Assembly (NCBI GenBank): GCA_944389065.1
Contig: CALXKZ010000090.1
Coordinates: forward strand, 61,902 to 125,901
Reading direction: 5' to 3'
DNA length: 64,000 nt
From: an uncultured Spirochaetaceae bacterium
GTDB lineage: Bacteria; Spirochaetota; Spirochaetia; Sphaerochaetales; Sphaerochaetaceae
Position numbers and translations under genes: made by a program. Shown here piece by piece: positions 17,521 through 26,057 of the stretch (position 1 is its first letter; every line of letters starts with the position of its first letter). Below the pieces are notes generated by a model. The model did no database searches, had not been told where the DNA came from, and saw only the letters and a list, made by a program, of their open reading frames with translations.

Positions 17521-18309
17521 ATGCTATATAATCTCCATACCCATTCCCATTATTGCGGCCATGGCTCCGGTGAGATCCATGAATATGCCGATTATGCAGC
17601 TTCAAGAGGATTCTCGATGCTTGGCTTTTCAGAGCATTGTCCTCTTCCGGATGGAAGCTTCAGCAGCACGCGCATGCCTTTTTCTTCGATGGAGAAGTAT
17701 GAAAGCGATGTCAGGGCCTCTGGAAAGCTAGCTCCGCTCCAGATCTATCTTGGTTATGAGATTGATTATTCTGAGCATTTCGACAGTTTTTACAGAATGA
17801 TCTCTGACCGGACTGATTATCTTATTGCCGGGGTGCATTTCGTAGAACGACCCGATGGAACATACCATAGTCCCTTCTATGCAGGTTTTTCAGATGATGA
17901 TGTCAGGCGGTATGCGGACGCTGCTGTGAAAGCGATGGAGTCAGGTCTTATAAGCTTTCTTGCCCATCCAGATGTCTTTCTCTGCAATCGCCGCTTCGAC
18001 AAGGTTGCAGAGGATGCTTCCAGGATAATAGCATCAGCGGCGGCAGAGCTTTCGGTCCCCCTTGAGATCAATGGAAATGGACTTATGAAGAGAAGCACGG
18101 AGTATGAGGGCTATCCTTCTTCAGGTTTCTGGCGTATTGCCAGAGAATATGCAAAAACCGCAGTTATCTCAACAGATGCGCATGCTGTGAAGAATCTGGA
18201 TAGGACAATTCCATTCTGCAGAGCATTCGCAGCAGATTCAGGCATTGGTGTTCTGGTTCCATATGCCATCGATGGCCATCTTGGATTCAGAACGGAGAAG
18301 GAGATGTAA
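17521..18309 (+). CDS. PHP-domain histidinol-phosphatase family protein
   Basis: 262 residues of the PHP superfamily. The metal-binding motif HTHSHYCGHG lies at residues 5–14, followed by GFSEHCPLP, a Glu in GYEIDY, IAGVHFV and a His in LAHPDVF, with a final STDAH. This matches HisJ/HisK-type histidinol-phosphatases, which use a trinuclear metal centre. No other histidine biosynthesis gene is nearby, so the substrate could be another phosphate ester. Its 3' end overlaps the convergent pseudouridine synthase gene by 23 bp. No ribosome site is obvious. Confidence 0.85.
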   Translation: MLYNLHTHSHYCGHGSGEIHEYADYAASRGFSMLGFSEHCPLPDGSFSSTRMPFSSMEKYESDVRASGKLAPLQIYLGYEIDYSEHFDSFYRMISDRTDYLIAGVHFVERPDGTYHSPFYAGFSDDDVRRYADAAVKAMESGLISFLAHPDVFLCNRRFDKVAEDASRIIASAAAELSVPLEINGNGLMKRSTEYEGYPSSGFWRIAREYAKTAVISTDAHAVKNLDRTIPFCRAFAADSGIGVLVPYAIDGHLGFRTEKEM

Positions 18310-19495
18310 AGTGTACTTCATTGCCTGTCAAGGGATGGATGAATGTGATGGAGGAGGCATGGAGCATGAGTCTTTCTCCTTCTTTCCTGCTGCCATATAG
18401 TCTGTCTCCCGCTATCGGATGGCCGATTGCCGCAGAGTGGACCCTCAGCTGATGGGTCCTGCCTGTTTCCGGATAGAATCTGACTCTGGTAAGCTTCCTG
18501 CCGTCAGCGACTGTTATTCCGATTCTTTCCCACCGTGTTATGGCTTTCTTGCCTTTTTCATGATCTATGATCTGATATGGTCTGTTGTCCACATCAAGCC
18601 GCATAGGCAGATCGATTATTCCTCTTTCTTCTGTTATCACACCTTCAAGAAGCGCTTCATACTCCTTATGGACAGCTCTGTTCTCGAAAGCCATTGAAAG
18701 CTTTCTATGCGCTTCCTTTGTGAATGCCATTACCAGAAGTCCGGATGTATCCATGTCAAGCCTATGGACAAAACACTGCTCTGGGGATGACGGGAAAAGC
18801 TTATGGAAGCGATATGAGACACTGTCTTTCTTATCATCTCCGCGCCCAGGAACTGAGAGCATGCCCGCTTCTTTGTCTACAATAGCAATGCTTTTGTCTG
18901 CGTATATTATGTTCAGTCCAAGCATCGAAGGAAGAAGAAGGCCGCATCGTTCCTTGCATGGGGCAAATGTGTGTATGCTTCCGTCTGGCTGGATCATGAA
19001 CTCTGCCATTCCCGTTATTTCAAGCTTTCTGCGCAGTGCCGTATTGATCAGCCTTAGCCCTGCACAGTCTCCTGTGCCTGTCGGGGCTTTCTCCGGCATG
19101 CCGATAGTTTCCCCATTCCATGTAGAGAATTCATACAATGCGTTGATTTTTTCAAGGCATATTCCTGAAAGTTCTTTCCTTTCTTTTTCACCGGCATTGT
19201 GGATCAGAGGGCTGTACTCCTCTTCGATCTCCCTGAACCTGCTGACTGAGAAACAAGGATTGACATATCCCGGTATCTTATATTCCCCATTCATCGCTCC
19301 CGAGAATGATCGGAGGATCTTCTCATTTTTATTGGTATCTTGACATATCATTATACCGAACATGGTATTTTTATTAAGCGATGACAGTCTGTATTGTTCT
19401 GAAGGAGGAAAAGAGAACGATCCTGTCCGTATCATCTCTTCTGCCATGCTTTCTGCTTCTGCCAAAGCTCTTTCGGTTTCGAGGAAAGCTTCCAT
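18287..19495 (-). CDS. RluA-family pseudouridine synthase with N-terminal extension
   Basis: 402 residues. The C-terminal 200 hold the RluA catalytic core: FVHRLDMDTSGLLVMA with the catalytic Asp, HKEYEALLEG, PETGRTHQLRVHSAAIGHPI and GDRLYG. The N-terminal 190 residues carry FGIMIC, AFSGAMNGEYKIPGYVNPCF and PTGTGDCAGLRLINTAL, the extension seen in long RluA-type enzymes of Vibrio and relatives. RluA-type enzymes modify U746 of 23S rRNA and U32 of tRNAs. No separate S4 domain is visible. Its ATG overlaps the HAD phosphatase stop as TGATG. Confidence 0.9.
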   Translation of the reverse strand: MEAFLETERALAEAESMAEEMIRTGSFSFPPSEQYRLSSLNKNTMFGIMICQDTNKNEKILRSFSGAMNGEYKIPGYVNPCFSVSRFREIEEEYSPLIHNAGEKERKELSGICLEKINALYEFSTWNGETIGMPEKAPTGTGDCAGLRLINTALRRKLEITGMAEFMIQPDGSIHTFAPCKERCGLLLPSMLGLNIIYADKSIAIVDKEAGMLSVPGRGDDKKDSVSYRFHKLFPSSPEQCFVHRLDMDTSGLLVMAFTKEAHRKLSMAFENRAVHKEYEALLEGVITEERGIIDLPMRLDVDNRPYQIIDHEKGKKAITRWERIGITVADGRKLTRVRFYPETGRTHQLRVHSAAIGHPIAGDRLYGSRKEGERLMLHASSITFIHPLTGNEVHFTSPSPF

Positions 19496-20253
19496 CAGCG
19501 ATTCTCCGGGAAAAGAACCGGATCCTTGAGCACATCATGGAGCGTTGGATAGATAGCGTCTGCTTTCTTTCCAAGCCCTTCGATATCTCCCGATCCTGTC
19601 AGAACCGCTATTCTGTATCCTGCTTTTCCCTGTAGTCCGAACTCCATGTCAACAAGAGTATCGCCGATGATTGCGACCTCGGAGCTCTCGAATCCCATTT
19701 CCTGGCAGAATTCCCTCAGTGCTTCCGGATTGGGTTTGGGTTTTGCATGGCTATCCTTTGTCCGGAGGAATGTGATGTATTTCTTTATGCCCATCCTGTC
19801 CAAAAAGAGCTCTGTCGATACTGTACTGTCATTTGTGACTATTCCCATTCTGTAACCACGGCTTGCTGCTTCCTGGAATACTTCGGCAACACCGGGGAAT
19901 TCCATTGTGGAGATTCTCTTTGCAATCCCTTTCTCATCCTTGCTTAGGAAGATCCGGAAAAGCATCCCGACTTTCACTGGGTTGATATGGTAATGGAGAG
20001 TTACTTTAAGAACACGGAAGAATGCAGCGATGAGCCTATCATGGCGGAAAATAACGCCATCAGGGTATGTGTTGCCTTCCTCATCGACACCAAGCACCTT
20101 CATGAAATCATGTGCGCATTCCTTTTTCCTTTCATCAGGAATATGGATTGTCTGCAGTCCTGCATATATGGCATCACGGACTATAGGTCCCCATACTTTC
20201 CCATAGTCGAAGAGCGTTCCATCTTTATCAAAGATAATCCCCTTGATTGCCAT
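19495..20253 (-). CDS. HAD-family hydrolase (phosphoglycolate phosphatase-like)
   Basis: 252 residues with HAD motifs: nucleophile FDKDGTLFDYG at the N-terminus, motif II GIVTNDST, a Lys in HAKPKPNPEA and the final IGDTLVDMEFG. A helical cap occupies about residues 20–110. The pattern resembles Gph and pyrophosphatase PpaX, which remove phosphate from 2-phosphoglycolate or pyrophosphate. It is the first gene of a pair with the RluA-type synthase. A TATTCT element ends 6 nt before the ATG and there is no ribosome site. Confidence 0.88.
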   Translation of the reverse strand: MAIKGIIFDKDGTLFDYGKVWGPIVRDAIYAGLQTIHIPDERKKECAHDFMKVLGVDEEGNTYPDGVIFRHDRLIAAFFRVLKVTLHYHINPVKVGMLFRIFLSKDEKGIAKRISTMEFPGVAEVFQEAASRGYRMGIVTNDSTVSTELFLDRMGIKKYITFLRTKDSHAKPKPNPEALREFCQEMGFESSEVAIIGDTLVDMEFGLQGKAGYRIAVLTGSGDIEGLGKKADAIYPTLHDVLKDPVLFPENR

Positions 20254-20259
20254 GTCTCT

Positions 20260-20288
20260 AGAATAAGGTAAAACGCATCTTTTGGCTA
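20260..20288 (-). promoter_or_regulatory. promoter of the HAD/rluA pair, leaderless spacing
   Basis: On the minus strand TAGCCA and TATTCT are 17 bp apart; the -10 ends 6 nt before the ATG. Its -35 overlaps that of the divergent ispE promoter. Confidence 0.55.
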
Positions 20289-20310
20289 TATTGCATGTTT
20301 CTGCTATAAT
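20282..20310 (+). promoter_or_regulatory. promoter of ispE, leaderless spacing
   Basis: TTGGCT, 17 bp, then TATAAT with TG-C before it. The -10 ends 7 nt before the GTG start. No Shine-Dalgarno sequence is present. Confidence 0.75.
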
Positions 20311-20317
20311 CCGCTAT

Positions 20318-21121
20318 GTGAGAGCAAGAGCATATGCCAAGGTCAATATAGGGCTAAGAGTCGGGAAAAAGCGCTCTGATGGCTACCATGATATCGATAC
20401 ATACATGGCCCTGATTGATCTTTATGATGATATAACCATGGAGGTTTACCCTGCCTGTGGTTTCTCCTGCCGGATAGAGAAGGAGATCGGATATAATGCA
20501 GAAGGCAGGGACCTTATGGAAATCGCAGCTGAGGCATTCTCGCTTGTTACAGGGCTTATGTTCCATGCCGATATAACTATATATAAACGCATCCCTTCAG
20601 GGGCCGGGCTCGGAGGGGGATCCTCGGATGCTGCAGCTGTGCTGAGAATGCTTGCCGGATACTTCGGAGTCCCGGATGATAGCGTCATGAAAGCCGCAGC
20701 CATGACAGGCAGTGATGTCATGTTCTTCGCATCGGGCTTCTGTGCAGCACATGTAACTGGAAGGGGGGATATCATAAGCCCTATATCGATTCCTCAGGGG
20801 CTGTCTGTATGCGTATATGTTCCTGGAAAACGTATAAGTACAGCCAATGCATATAAAAGCCTTGATAGCATAGAGAGGACTGTCACAAGTCTTCCTCCGC
20901 TTGCTTTCAATCCTGTTCCCGATGGAAATGCCTTCTGCAATGATTTTGAGATAGTTTTCCCAGGGAAGCGGCCTTTTCCGCATCCTGAAGGTCCTTGCTA
21001 TGTTTCTCTTACAGGTTCTGGTTCCGGATGGATTGCCATATTCCCTGAATCCAGTGCTTTTGAGATTGAAAAAACCGAAGATTGTGATATATTCATGGCT
21101 AGTTTCATAATTTCAGGGTGA
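20318..21121 (+). CDS. ispE: 4-diphosphocytidyl-2-C-methyl-D-erythritol kinase
   Basis: 267 residues of the GHMP kinase family. The N-terminus ARAYAKVNIGLRVGKKRSDG and HDIDTYM are IspE signatures, and the ATP loop PSGAGLGGGSSDAAA lies near residue 98. A C-terminal SLTGSGSGWIAIF follows. IspE phosphorylates CDP-ME in the MEP isoprenoid pathway. The GTG start is chosen because homologues begin at this point and the -10 box sits directly before it; upstream in-frame codons lie within the promoter. spoVG follows. Confidence 0.93.
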   Translation: MRARAYAKVNIGLRVGKKRSDGYHDIDTYMALIDLYDDITMEVYPACGFSCRIEKEIGYNAEGRDLMEIAAEAFSLVTGLMFHADITIYKRIPSGAGLGGGSSDAAAVLRMLAGYFGVPDDSVMKAAAMTGSDVMFFASGFCAAHVTGRGDIISPISIPQGLSVCVYVPGKRISTANAYKSLDSIERTVTSLPPLAFNPVPDGNAFCNDFEIVFPGKRPFPHPEGPCYVSLTGSGSGWIAIFPESSAFEIEKTEDCDIFMASFIISG

Positions 21122-21146
21122 TTATGCTTTGAGTGGAGGGGGGTCT

Positions 21147-21404
21147 ATGGAAATATCTGATATCAGAATACGGAGGGTGCACGGCAAAGAACGTCTAAAA
21201 GCTTACGCCTCTGTTGCTTTCGATGATGAATTCGTTGTCCACAATATAAAGGTGATAGAGACTCCTGAAGGGGGGCTTTTCATTGCTATGCCTTCCAGGG
21301 TTTCTCCTGATGGTTCATTCAAGGATATTGCCCATCCGATTTCCCAGGATTTCAGGGACAGGCTTTCCGATGCTGTCCTGAAGGCTTTCTCAGAACTTGA
21401 TTGA
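21147..21404 (+). CDS. spoVG: SpoVG family regulator
   Basis: 85 residues matching SpoVG from end to end: ISDIRIRRV, LKAYASVAFDDEFVVHNIKVI, GLFIAMPSR and DIAHPI. In Borrelia and Staphylococcus SpoVG binds DNA and RNA as a global regulator. GGAGGGGGG precedes the ATG. A tRNA promoter starts inside its last codons. The order ispE–spoVG–rplY–pth–tilS–ftsH resembles that of other spirochaetes. Confidence 0.95.
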   Translation: MEISDIRIRRVHGKERLKAYASVAFDDEFVVHNIKVIETPEGGLFIAMPSRVSPDGSFKDIAHPISQDFRDRLSDAVLKAFSELD

Positions 21405-21425
21405 TAATCCTCATCATGTTATCTT
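21397..21425 (+). promoter_or_regulatory. promoter for tRNA-Gln (and probably rplY)
   Basis: TTGATT, 17 bp, TATCTT, with TG-T directly before the -10. It ends 14 nt before the mature tRNA 5' end and overlaps the spoVG stop. Confidence 0.75.
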
Positions 21426-21439
21426 CCTGACAACGGTGT

Positions 21440-21512
21440 TGGGAAGTAGCCAAGTGGTTAAGGCACCGGTTTTTGATACCGGCATCCGAAGGTTCGAGCC
21501 CTTCCTTCCCAG
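21440..21512 (+). tRNA. tRNA-Gln (anticodon TTG)
   Basis: 73 nt folding as a cloverleaf: acceptor TGGGAAG/CTTCCCA, D-arm GCC/GGC, anticodon stem CCGGT/ACCGG around loop TTTTGAT (anticodon TTG), T-arm GAAGG/CCTTC with TTCGAGC. The discriminator is G and CCA is not encoded. It lies between spoVG and rplY, the same position where other spirochaetes keep a compact ribosomal cluster. Confidence 0.96.
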
Positions 21513-21551
21513 GATTGAAATAACCTGAACAATGCTGTAGCATCGTAAGCT

Positions 21552-21587
21552 GTGCTTCGGCACTTTATGGTAATCGGTTCAGCCGAT
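21552..21587 (+). promoter_or_regulatory. two leader hairpins between tRNA-Gln and rplY
   Basis: GTGC-TTCG-GCAC is a UUCG-capped stem followed by TTTAT; ATCGG/CCGAT with a 5-nt loop follows 9 nt later. They end 22 nt before the rplY start. They could stop or process the tRNA transcript or regulate L25; no decisive T-tract is present. Confidence 0.45.
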
Positions 21588-21609
21588 GAGAGTATAAGGA
21601 GAAGAGAAA

Positions 21610-22239
21610 ATGAGCGAGAAGAAGCTTAGCGCAAAGCTCAGAACCTCTGATTTCGGATCAGCTGGTTCAAGGAGACTTCTCAGGAATGGTGAGATTCCTG
21701 CAGTTGTCTATGGAAAGGGTGAACCCCTTCACGTAATCATCAATGCACGTGAATTCAATGCAAAGAGATCTGGTTTCAGCGAATCAACTCTTATCACACT
21801 TGCAGTGGAGGGTGACAAGGAGCATCAGGTATTCGTCAAGACATTCCAGGAGGATCTCCTCAGAAACTGCATTCATCATATTGATTTCTATGAGATCACA
21901 GCTGGCCATTCCGTCAGGACACATGTGCGCATCGAGCTCCAGGGAACACCTGTTGGATGCAAGACAGGCGGTGTTCTTGATCAGGTCATCCATGAAATCG
22001 AGATTGAGTGTCTGCCAAAGGATCTTCCAGAGGTATTCATTGCAGATGTCTCTGCCCTTGATATCAATGAGGCATTCCGTGTTGATATGCTTCAGGTTCC
22101 TGCCGGCATCAAGATCCACGAGGATCCAGAGGCAACTATCGCTTCTGTCAAGGCTGTCAAGGAAGAGGCTGCTCCTGCAGCTGAGGAAGAGGCAGCGGAT
22201 GCAGCAGCTGCTGATGCGGCTCCTGCAGAGTCGAAGTAA
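21610..22239 (+). CDS. rplY: 50S ribosomal protein L25 / general stress protein Ctc
   Basis: 209 residues with an N-terminal L25 domain (LSAKLRTSDFGSAGSRRLLR, IPAVVYGKG) that binds 5S rRNA, and a C-terminal CTC/TL5 beta domain ending in an Ala/Glu-rich tail. The length is that of the two-domain Ctc form rather than the 94-residue E. coli L25. AAGGAGAAGAG precedes the ATG. pth follows after 1 nt. Confidence 0.95.
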   Translation: MSEKKLSAKLRTSDFGSAGSRRLLRNGEIPAVVYGKGEPLHVIINAREFNAKRSGFSESTLITLAVEGDKEHQVFVKTFQEDLLRNCIHHIDFYEITAGHSVRTHVRIELQGTPVGCKTGGVLDQVIHEIEIECLPKDLPEVFIADVSALDINEAFRVDMLQVPAGIKIHEDPEATIASVKAVKEEAAPAAEEEAADAAAADAAPAESK

Positions 22240-22240
22240 A

Positions 22241-22777
22241 ATGACAGTATTCGGTCTGGGAAATCCCGGAGCGAAGTACGAAGGAACCAGGCATAATGCT
22301 GGTTTTGAGACAATTGAGAAAGTAGCAGCGCAGAAGGGCCTGAGGCTCCGGAAGCGCTGCTTCCGTTGTTATAGACGGGCTGTCCTTGATGACTTGGTGC
22401 TCGTGGAACCGCTTACATATATGAACAATTCCGGCCTTGCTGTCCCGGATAACATTCCATCGGATGGCAGGATGGTTGTCATTTCAGATCAGATGGATCT
22501 TCCTCCTGGAAGGATAAGAATCAAGCGGGGCGGTTCATCTGCCGGACACAATGGACTGAAGTCCATGATAGCTGCATATGGTCCGGATTTCATCCGCGTC
22601 TATATTGGAATAGGACGTCCGGAGGAAGGTCAGACAGTAGTGGATCATGTCCTTTCCCGCTATTCTGATGCGGATAGAGCCCTTGTTGATGAAGCGGAGA
22701 GCAGAGCTGCGGAGGCTGTTCTGAGGATTTATGGCGGAGAGAAGATTGAGAGCGTTATGCAATGGGCTAATTCCTGA
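22241..22777 (+). CDS. pth: peptidyl-tRNA hydrolase
   Basis: 178 residues. It has FGLGNPGAKYEGTRHNAGF with the catalytic His, LTYMNNSG, SDQMDLPPG with the catalytic Asp, and SAGHNGLKSM. It recycles peptidyl-tRNA released from ribosomes. The loop normally reading DDLDLP is SDQMDLP here, a mild change that keeps the key Asp. It overlaps tilS by 47 nt if the tilS ATG is used. Confidence 0.95.
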   Translation: MTVFGLGNPGAKYEGTRHNAGFETIEKVAAQKGLRLRKRCFRCYRRAVLDDLVLVEPLTYMNNSGLAVPDNIPSDGRMVVISDQMDLPPGRIRIKRGGSSAGHNGLKSMIAAYGPDFIRVYIGIGRPEEGQTVVDHVLSRYSDADRALVDEAESRAAEAVLRIYGGEKIESVMQWANS

Positions 22778-24020
22778 AGGATTCAGACTTCCTGAAGGAA
22801 GGCTTCTTCTTGCATTCTCAGGCGGGGAGGACTCCCTGTTTCTCATGGCTCTTCTCTCCATTCTTGCTCCCAATCGTTCTGCTGCTCTTTATGTGAACCA
22901 TGGAATAAGACCTGCCGAGGAGCTTGAGAAAGAAGAGCATCTTAACAGATACAATGCATCCATTCTTGGCATCCCACTGGAAATCCGGAGGATAGCCAGA
23001 GGTGATGTCGGGAGACTGGCAAAAGAAAAGCACATCGGAATGGAAGCCGCCGCAAGAGATCTCAGGTATGGGATCCTCCGATCCTATGCCATGGAGAATG
23101 GATACAGCCATATACTCACTGCACATCATCAGGACGATCAGGCTGAGACTATCATCATGCGGATTCTCTCCTCAGCTCCTGTCTATGCGCTCGGCGGGAT
23201 CTCCCGTGATGACGGGATTCTGTTCCGTCCCCTTCTCAATGTATCAAAGAAGACTATAAGAAAGGGCATTGAGGCAATCGGGCTATCTGTCTCGGAAGAC
23301 AGCACGAATTCCGATACAGGGTATCTTCGCAACTGCATACGCAGCAATATAATCCCGTATCTTTCTGAGCAGGCGAAGGAAAGTCTTTCTTCTATTGCCA
23401 AGAACATCGCTGTTCTGAGGCAGAGAGCCAGGATTCTTGATGGTGGCGACCGTTTCTATCTTGAATATGACAGGAATGAGTTTCTCTCCCTTGATAGACT
23501 CTCGCAGGAACTGACAGTATTCCGTGCTGCCGAATGCCTTGGACAGTCAGGCCGCTTTTCCCGCAGACTTGCCGCTGCTGTAATCGAAAGGGCGGAGATG
23601 GGATATGGCAGGCTTATGCTGCCATCTTTCTCTGTCTTCCCTGTAAAGGATTTGCTGAGAATATATCCAGGGCTGGATCGCTTTGCAGCAGAATGGAGCA
23701 GAAACAGTGCAAGACATGGAAGGCTTGAGCTTAAAGAGGAGTATAAGGATGAGATGACGCTCATGCTGGATCCCGATCTCATGGTTCCTCCCGTAATATT
23801 CCGTTTGTCGGAAGAGGGGGACAGAATCCATCTTAAAGGAGGATGGAAGAGGGTTTCAGAGCTTGAGAAGGAGTGGCGTATCCCTTACTCTGTGGTCCTT
23901 GAGGACAGAGAAGGTCTTATCGCTGTATTCGGGGCTGTATTCGGGGGACGCGACAGGCTTTCTGAACGCTTTGCAGACAACCCCGGAAAACCCTTTACCC
24001 TTGCCCTTGCAAGGGAATGA
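22731..24020 (+). CDS. tilS: tRNA(Ile)-lysidine synthase
   Basis: 429 residues of the PP-loop ATPase family. The motif LAFSGGEDSLFLM lies near residue 30 (SGGxDS), followed by HHQDDQAETIIMRI and DSTNSDTGYLRNCIR, both TilS signatures; a C-terminal TilS_C-like domain covers about 340–410. It converts cytidine 34 of tRNA-Ile(CAU) to lysidine, so it is essential. A TTG at 22746 would shorten the overlap with pth and is a possible start. Confidence 0.93.
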   Translation: MAERRLRALCNGLIPEGFRLPEGRLLLAFSGGEDSLFLMALLSILAPNRSAALYVNHGIRPAEELEKEEHLNRYNASILGIPLEIRRIARGDVGRLAKEKHIGMEAAARDLRYGILRSYAMENGYSHILTAHHQDDQAETIIMRILSSAPVYALGGISRDDGILFRPLLNVSKKTIRKGIEAIGLSVSEDSTNSDTGYLRNCIRSNIIPYLSEQAKESLSSIAKNIAVLRQRARILDGGDRFYLEYDRNEFLSLDRLSQELTVFRAAECLGQSGRFSRRLAAAVIERAEMGYGRLMLPSFSVFPVKDLLRIYPGLDRFAAEWSRNSARHGRLELKEEYKDEMTLMLDPDLMVPPVIFRLSEEGDRIHLKGGWKRVSELEKEWRIPYSVVLEDREGLIAVFGAVFGGRDRLSERFADNPGKPFTLALARE

Positions 24021-24047
24021 AGCTATATTAACGGAAAAAGGAATTCC

Positions 24048-26054
24048 ATGGAAAACAACGACGATAGAGAGAAAGATGTAAAGCCTCAGGATAGCGGGCA
24101 TGATCCAGTTCCTCCTTCACAGGAGCCTGAAAAGAAGGGCAATGAAGGAAAGAAAGAGGCAAAGCCGAAAAAGAATGTATATGATCAGTACAGATACTGG
24201 GGTTCAGGAGGCGCTCCGGAAGGCGGCGGACCGTCTGGCGGCAAGCGTAACAGAATCGCGCTTTTTGCGTTTGTGCTTCTCCTGATTTCTTTCACATACA
24301 TATTCCTTTCCACTCCGACAGGAGCGGAAGCCAGTGAGACTTCATATACAGCGTTCATAGCTTCTGTTGAGAATGGTGAAGTGTATTCTGCTGATATAGT
24401 TGAAAGCAGCAGAGTTGATTATACGCTTTTTGATGGGCGTGTGATGACGTGCCGCATACCGTATGCGGATATGGATCTTCTGGATATTCTTCAGGAAAAC
24501 GGTGTCACTGTGACCGGTTCTGTCCAGCCAACCCCATTCTGGTACATTCTTATCCAGCTCCTGCCATGGGTCATATTCATCGTAATGATAGTCATGATCA
24601 TGAGACAGACCGGCGCCGCTGGTGGCAACCGTATGATGTCTTCATTCGGCAAGAGCCATGCACAGATGTATGGAAAGAATGACAAGAAGGTCACGTTCGC
24701 TGATGTCGCAGGACAGAAAGAGGCGAAGTATGAGCTTCAGGAGGTCGTTGATTTCCTTAAGCATCCCGACCGCTTTGTGAAGATCGGAGCCAAGATTCCC
24801 AAGGGCGTTCTGCTTGTAGGTCCTCCGGGAACCGGAAAGACGCTTCTCGCAAGAGCTGTTGCAGGAGAGGCAGGGGTTTCATTCCTCCATACTTCCGGCT
24901 CTGATTTCGTTGAGATGTTTGTGGGTATGGGAGCAGCCCGTGTCCGCGATCTTTTTTCCGAGGCAAGGAAGAATGCTCCGTGCATAATCTTCATCGATGA
25001 GCTTGATGCTGTAGGCCGTGCACGCGGGTCCGGTCTCGGCGGAGGACATGATGAGAGGGAGCAGACGCTGAACCAGATGCTTGTTGAGATGGATGGTTTC
25101 TCGACAGATCCCGGCGTTATTGTAATGGCTGCGACAAACAGGCCTGATGTTCTTGACCCGGCCCTTCTCAGGCCAGGCAGATTCGACAGGCAGGTGGTTG
25201 TAGCTCTTCCAGATGTCCAGGAAAGACTCGATATCCTCCGCATACACGCGAAGAAAGTTCATCTTGATGCCGATGTCGAGCTTGATAGGATTGCAAGGGC
25301 AACTCCAGGCTCTTCCGGTGCAGATCTGGCAAACCTCGTAAATGAGGCTGCGCTCTTTGCTGCAAGGGACAACCGCACTACAGTCTCGATGGATGACTTC
25401 GAGAGAGCAAGGGATAAGATACTCCTTGGTGTTGCAAGAGCTTCTGTATTCATGACAGAGGAGGAGAAGAGGGCAACTGCATATCATGAGGCGGGGCATA
25501 CGCTTCTCCATTACTATCTGAAGAATGCCGACCCGCTGCACAAGGTCACGATCATACCGCATGGGCGTGCCCTTGGTCTTACTATGTCCCTTCCTGAAAA
25601 GGATGCATATACAAAGAACCGCTCCTTCCTCGAGGACAGGATAAAGATATGCATGGGAGGATATGTTGCAGAGGACATCATCTATGGTGAGACTACGACA
25701 GGAACCTCGAATGATATAAAGCAGGCAACTGATATGGCAAGACGCATGGTCACCGAGTGGGGTATGTCCAATCTTGGATTCATTTCCCTCGGCGATGATG
25801 ATGAGCCTCTGTTCCTCGGGCGCGAGATCGCAAAGCATAAGAATTTCTCCGATGAGATGATGAGACGCATCGATGAGGAGATCAGTGGCATACTTGCAAG
25901 ATGCATGGATGAGACGAGGAGTATCCTGACGGAGCATCGTGATCAGCTTGATGCCCTTACAGAGGCGCTTGTCACCAGAGAAACACTGGATGATAAGGAT
26001 ATCAGAGAGATGTTCGGATTCCCTCCGGTACAGCACACTTCGGAACTTAAATAA
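24048..26054 (+). CDS. ftsH: ATP-dependent zinc metalloprotease FtsH
   Basis: 668 residues. An unusual Pro/Lys/Gly-rich cytoplasmic N-terminus (about 60 residues) precedes two membrane helices (about 68–86 and 160–185) flanking a periplasmic domain. The AAA module follows with GPPGTGKT near 260, [12 protein letters not shown], the second region of homology [22 protein letters not shown], and the protease motif HEAGH near 480. It degrades membrane and regulatory proteins. The N-terminal extension is longer than in E. coli FtsH. AGGA precedes the ATG. Confidence 0.97.
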   Translation: MENNDDREKDVKPQDSGHDPVPPSQEPEKKGNEGKKEAKPKKNVYDQYRYWGSGGAPEGGGPSGGKRNRIALFAFVLLLISFTYIFLSTPTGAEASETSYTAFIASVENGEVYSADIVESSRVDYTLFDGRVMTCRIPYADMDLLDILQENGVTVTGSVQPTPFWYILIQLLPWVIFIVMIVMIMRQTGAAGGNRMMSSFGKSHAQMYGKNDKKVTFADVAGQKEAKYELQEVVDFLKHPDRFVKIGAKIPKGVLLVGPPGTGKTLLARAVAGEAGVSFLHTSGSDFVEMFVGMGAARVRDLFSEARKNAPCIIFIDELDAVGRARGSGLGGGHDEREQTLNQMLVEMDGFSTDPGVIVMAATNRPDVLDPALLRPGRFDRQVVVALPDVQERLDILRIHAKKVHLDADVELDRIARATPGSSGADLANLVNEAALFAARDNRTTVSMDDFERARDKILLGVARASVFMTEEEKRATAYHEAGHTLLHYYLKNADPLHKVTIIPHGRALGLTMSLPEKDAYTKNRSFLEDRIKICMGGYVAEDIIYGETTTGTSNDIKQATDMARRMVTEWGMSNLGFISLGDDDEPLFLGREIAKHKNFSDEMMRRIDEEISGILARCMDETRSILTEHRDQLDALTEALVTRETLDDKDIREMFGFPPVQHTSELK

Positions 26055-26057
26055 GCT

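Noticed and set aside
22731..22777. pth/tilS 47-nt overlap as a frameshift or error
   Set aside because: Both genes have full family motifs and lengths; a later TTG start for tilS would explain most of it.
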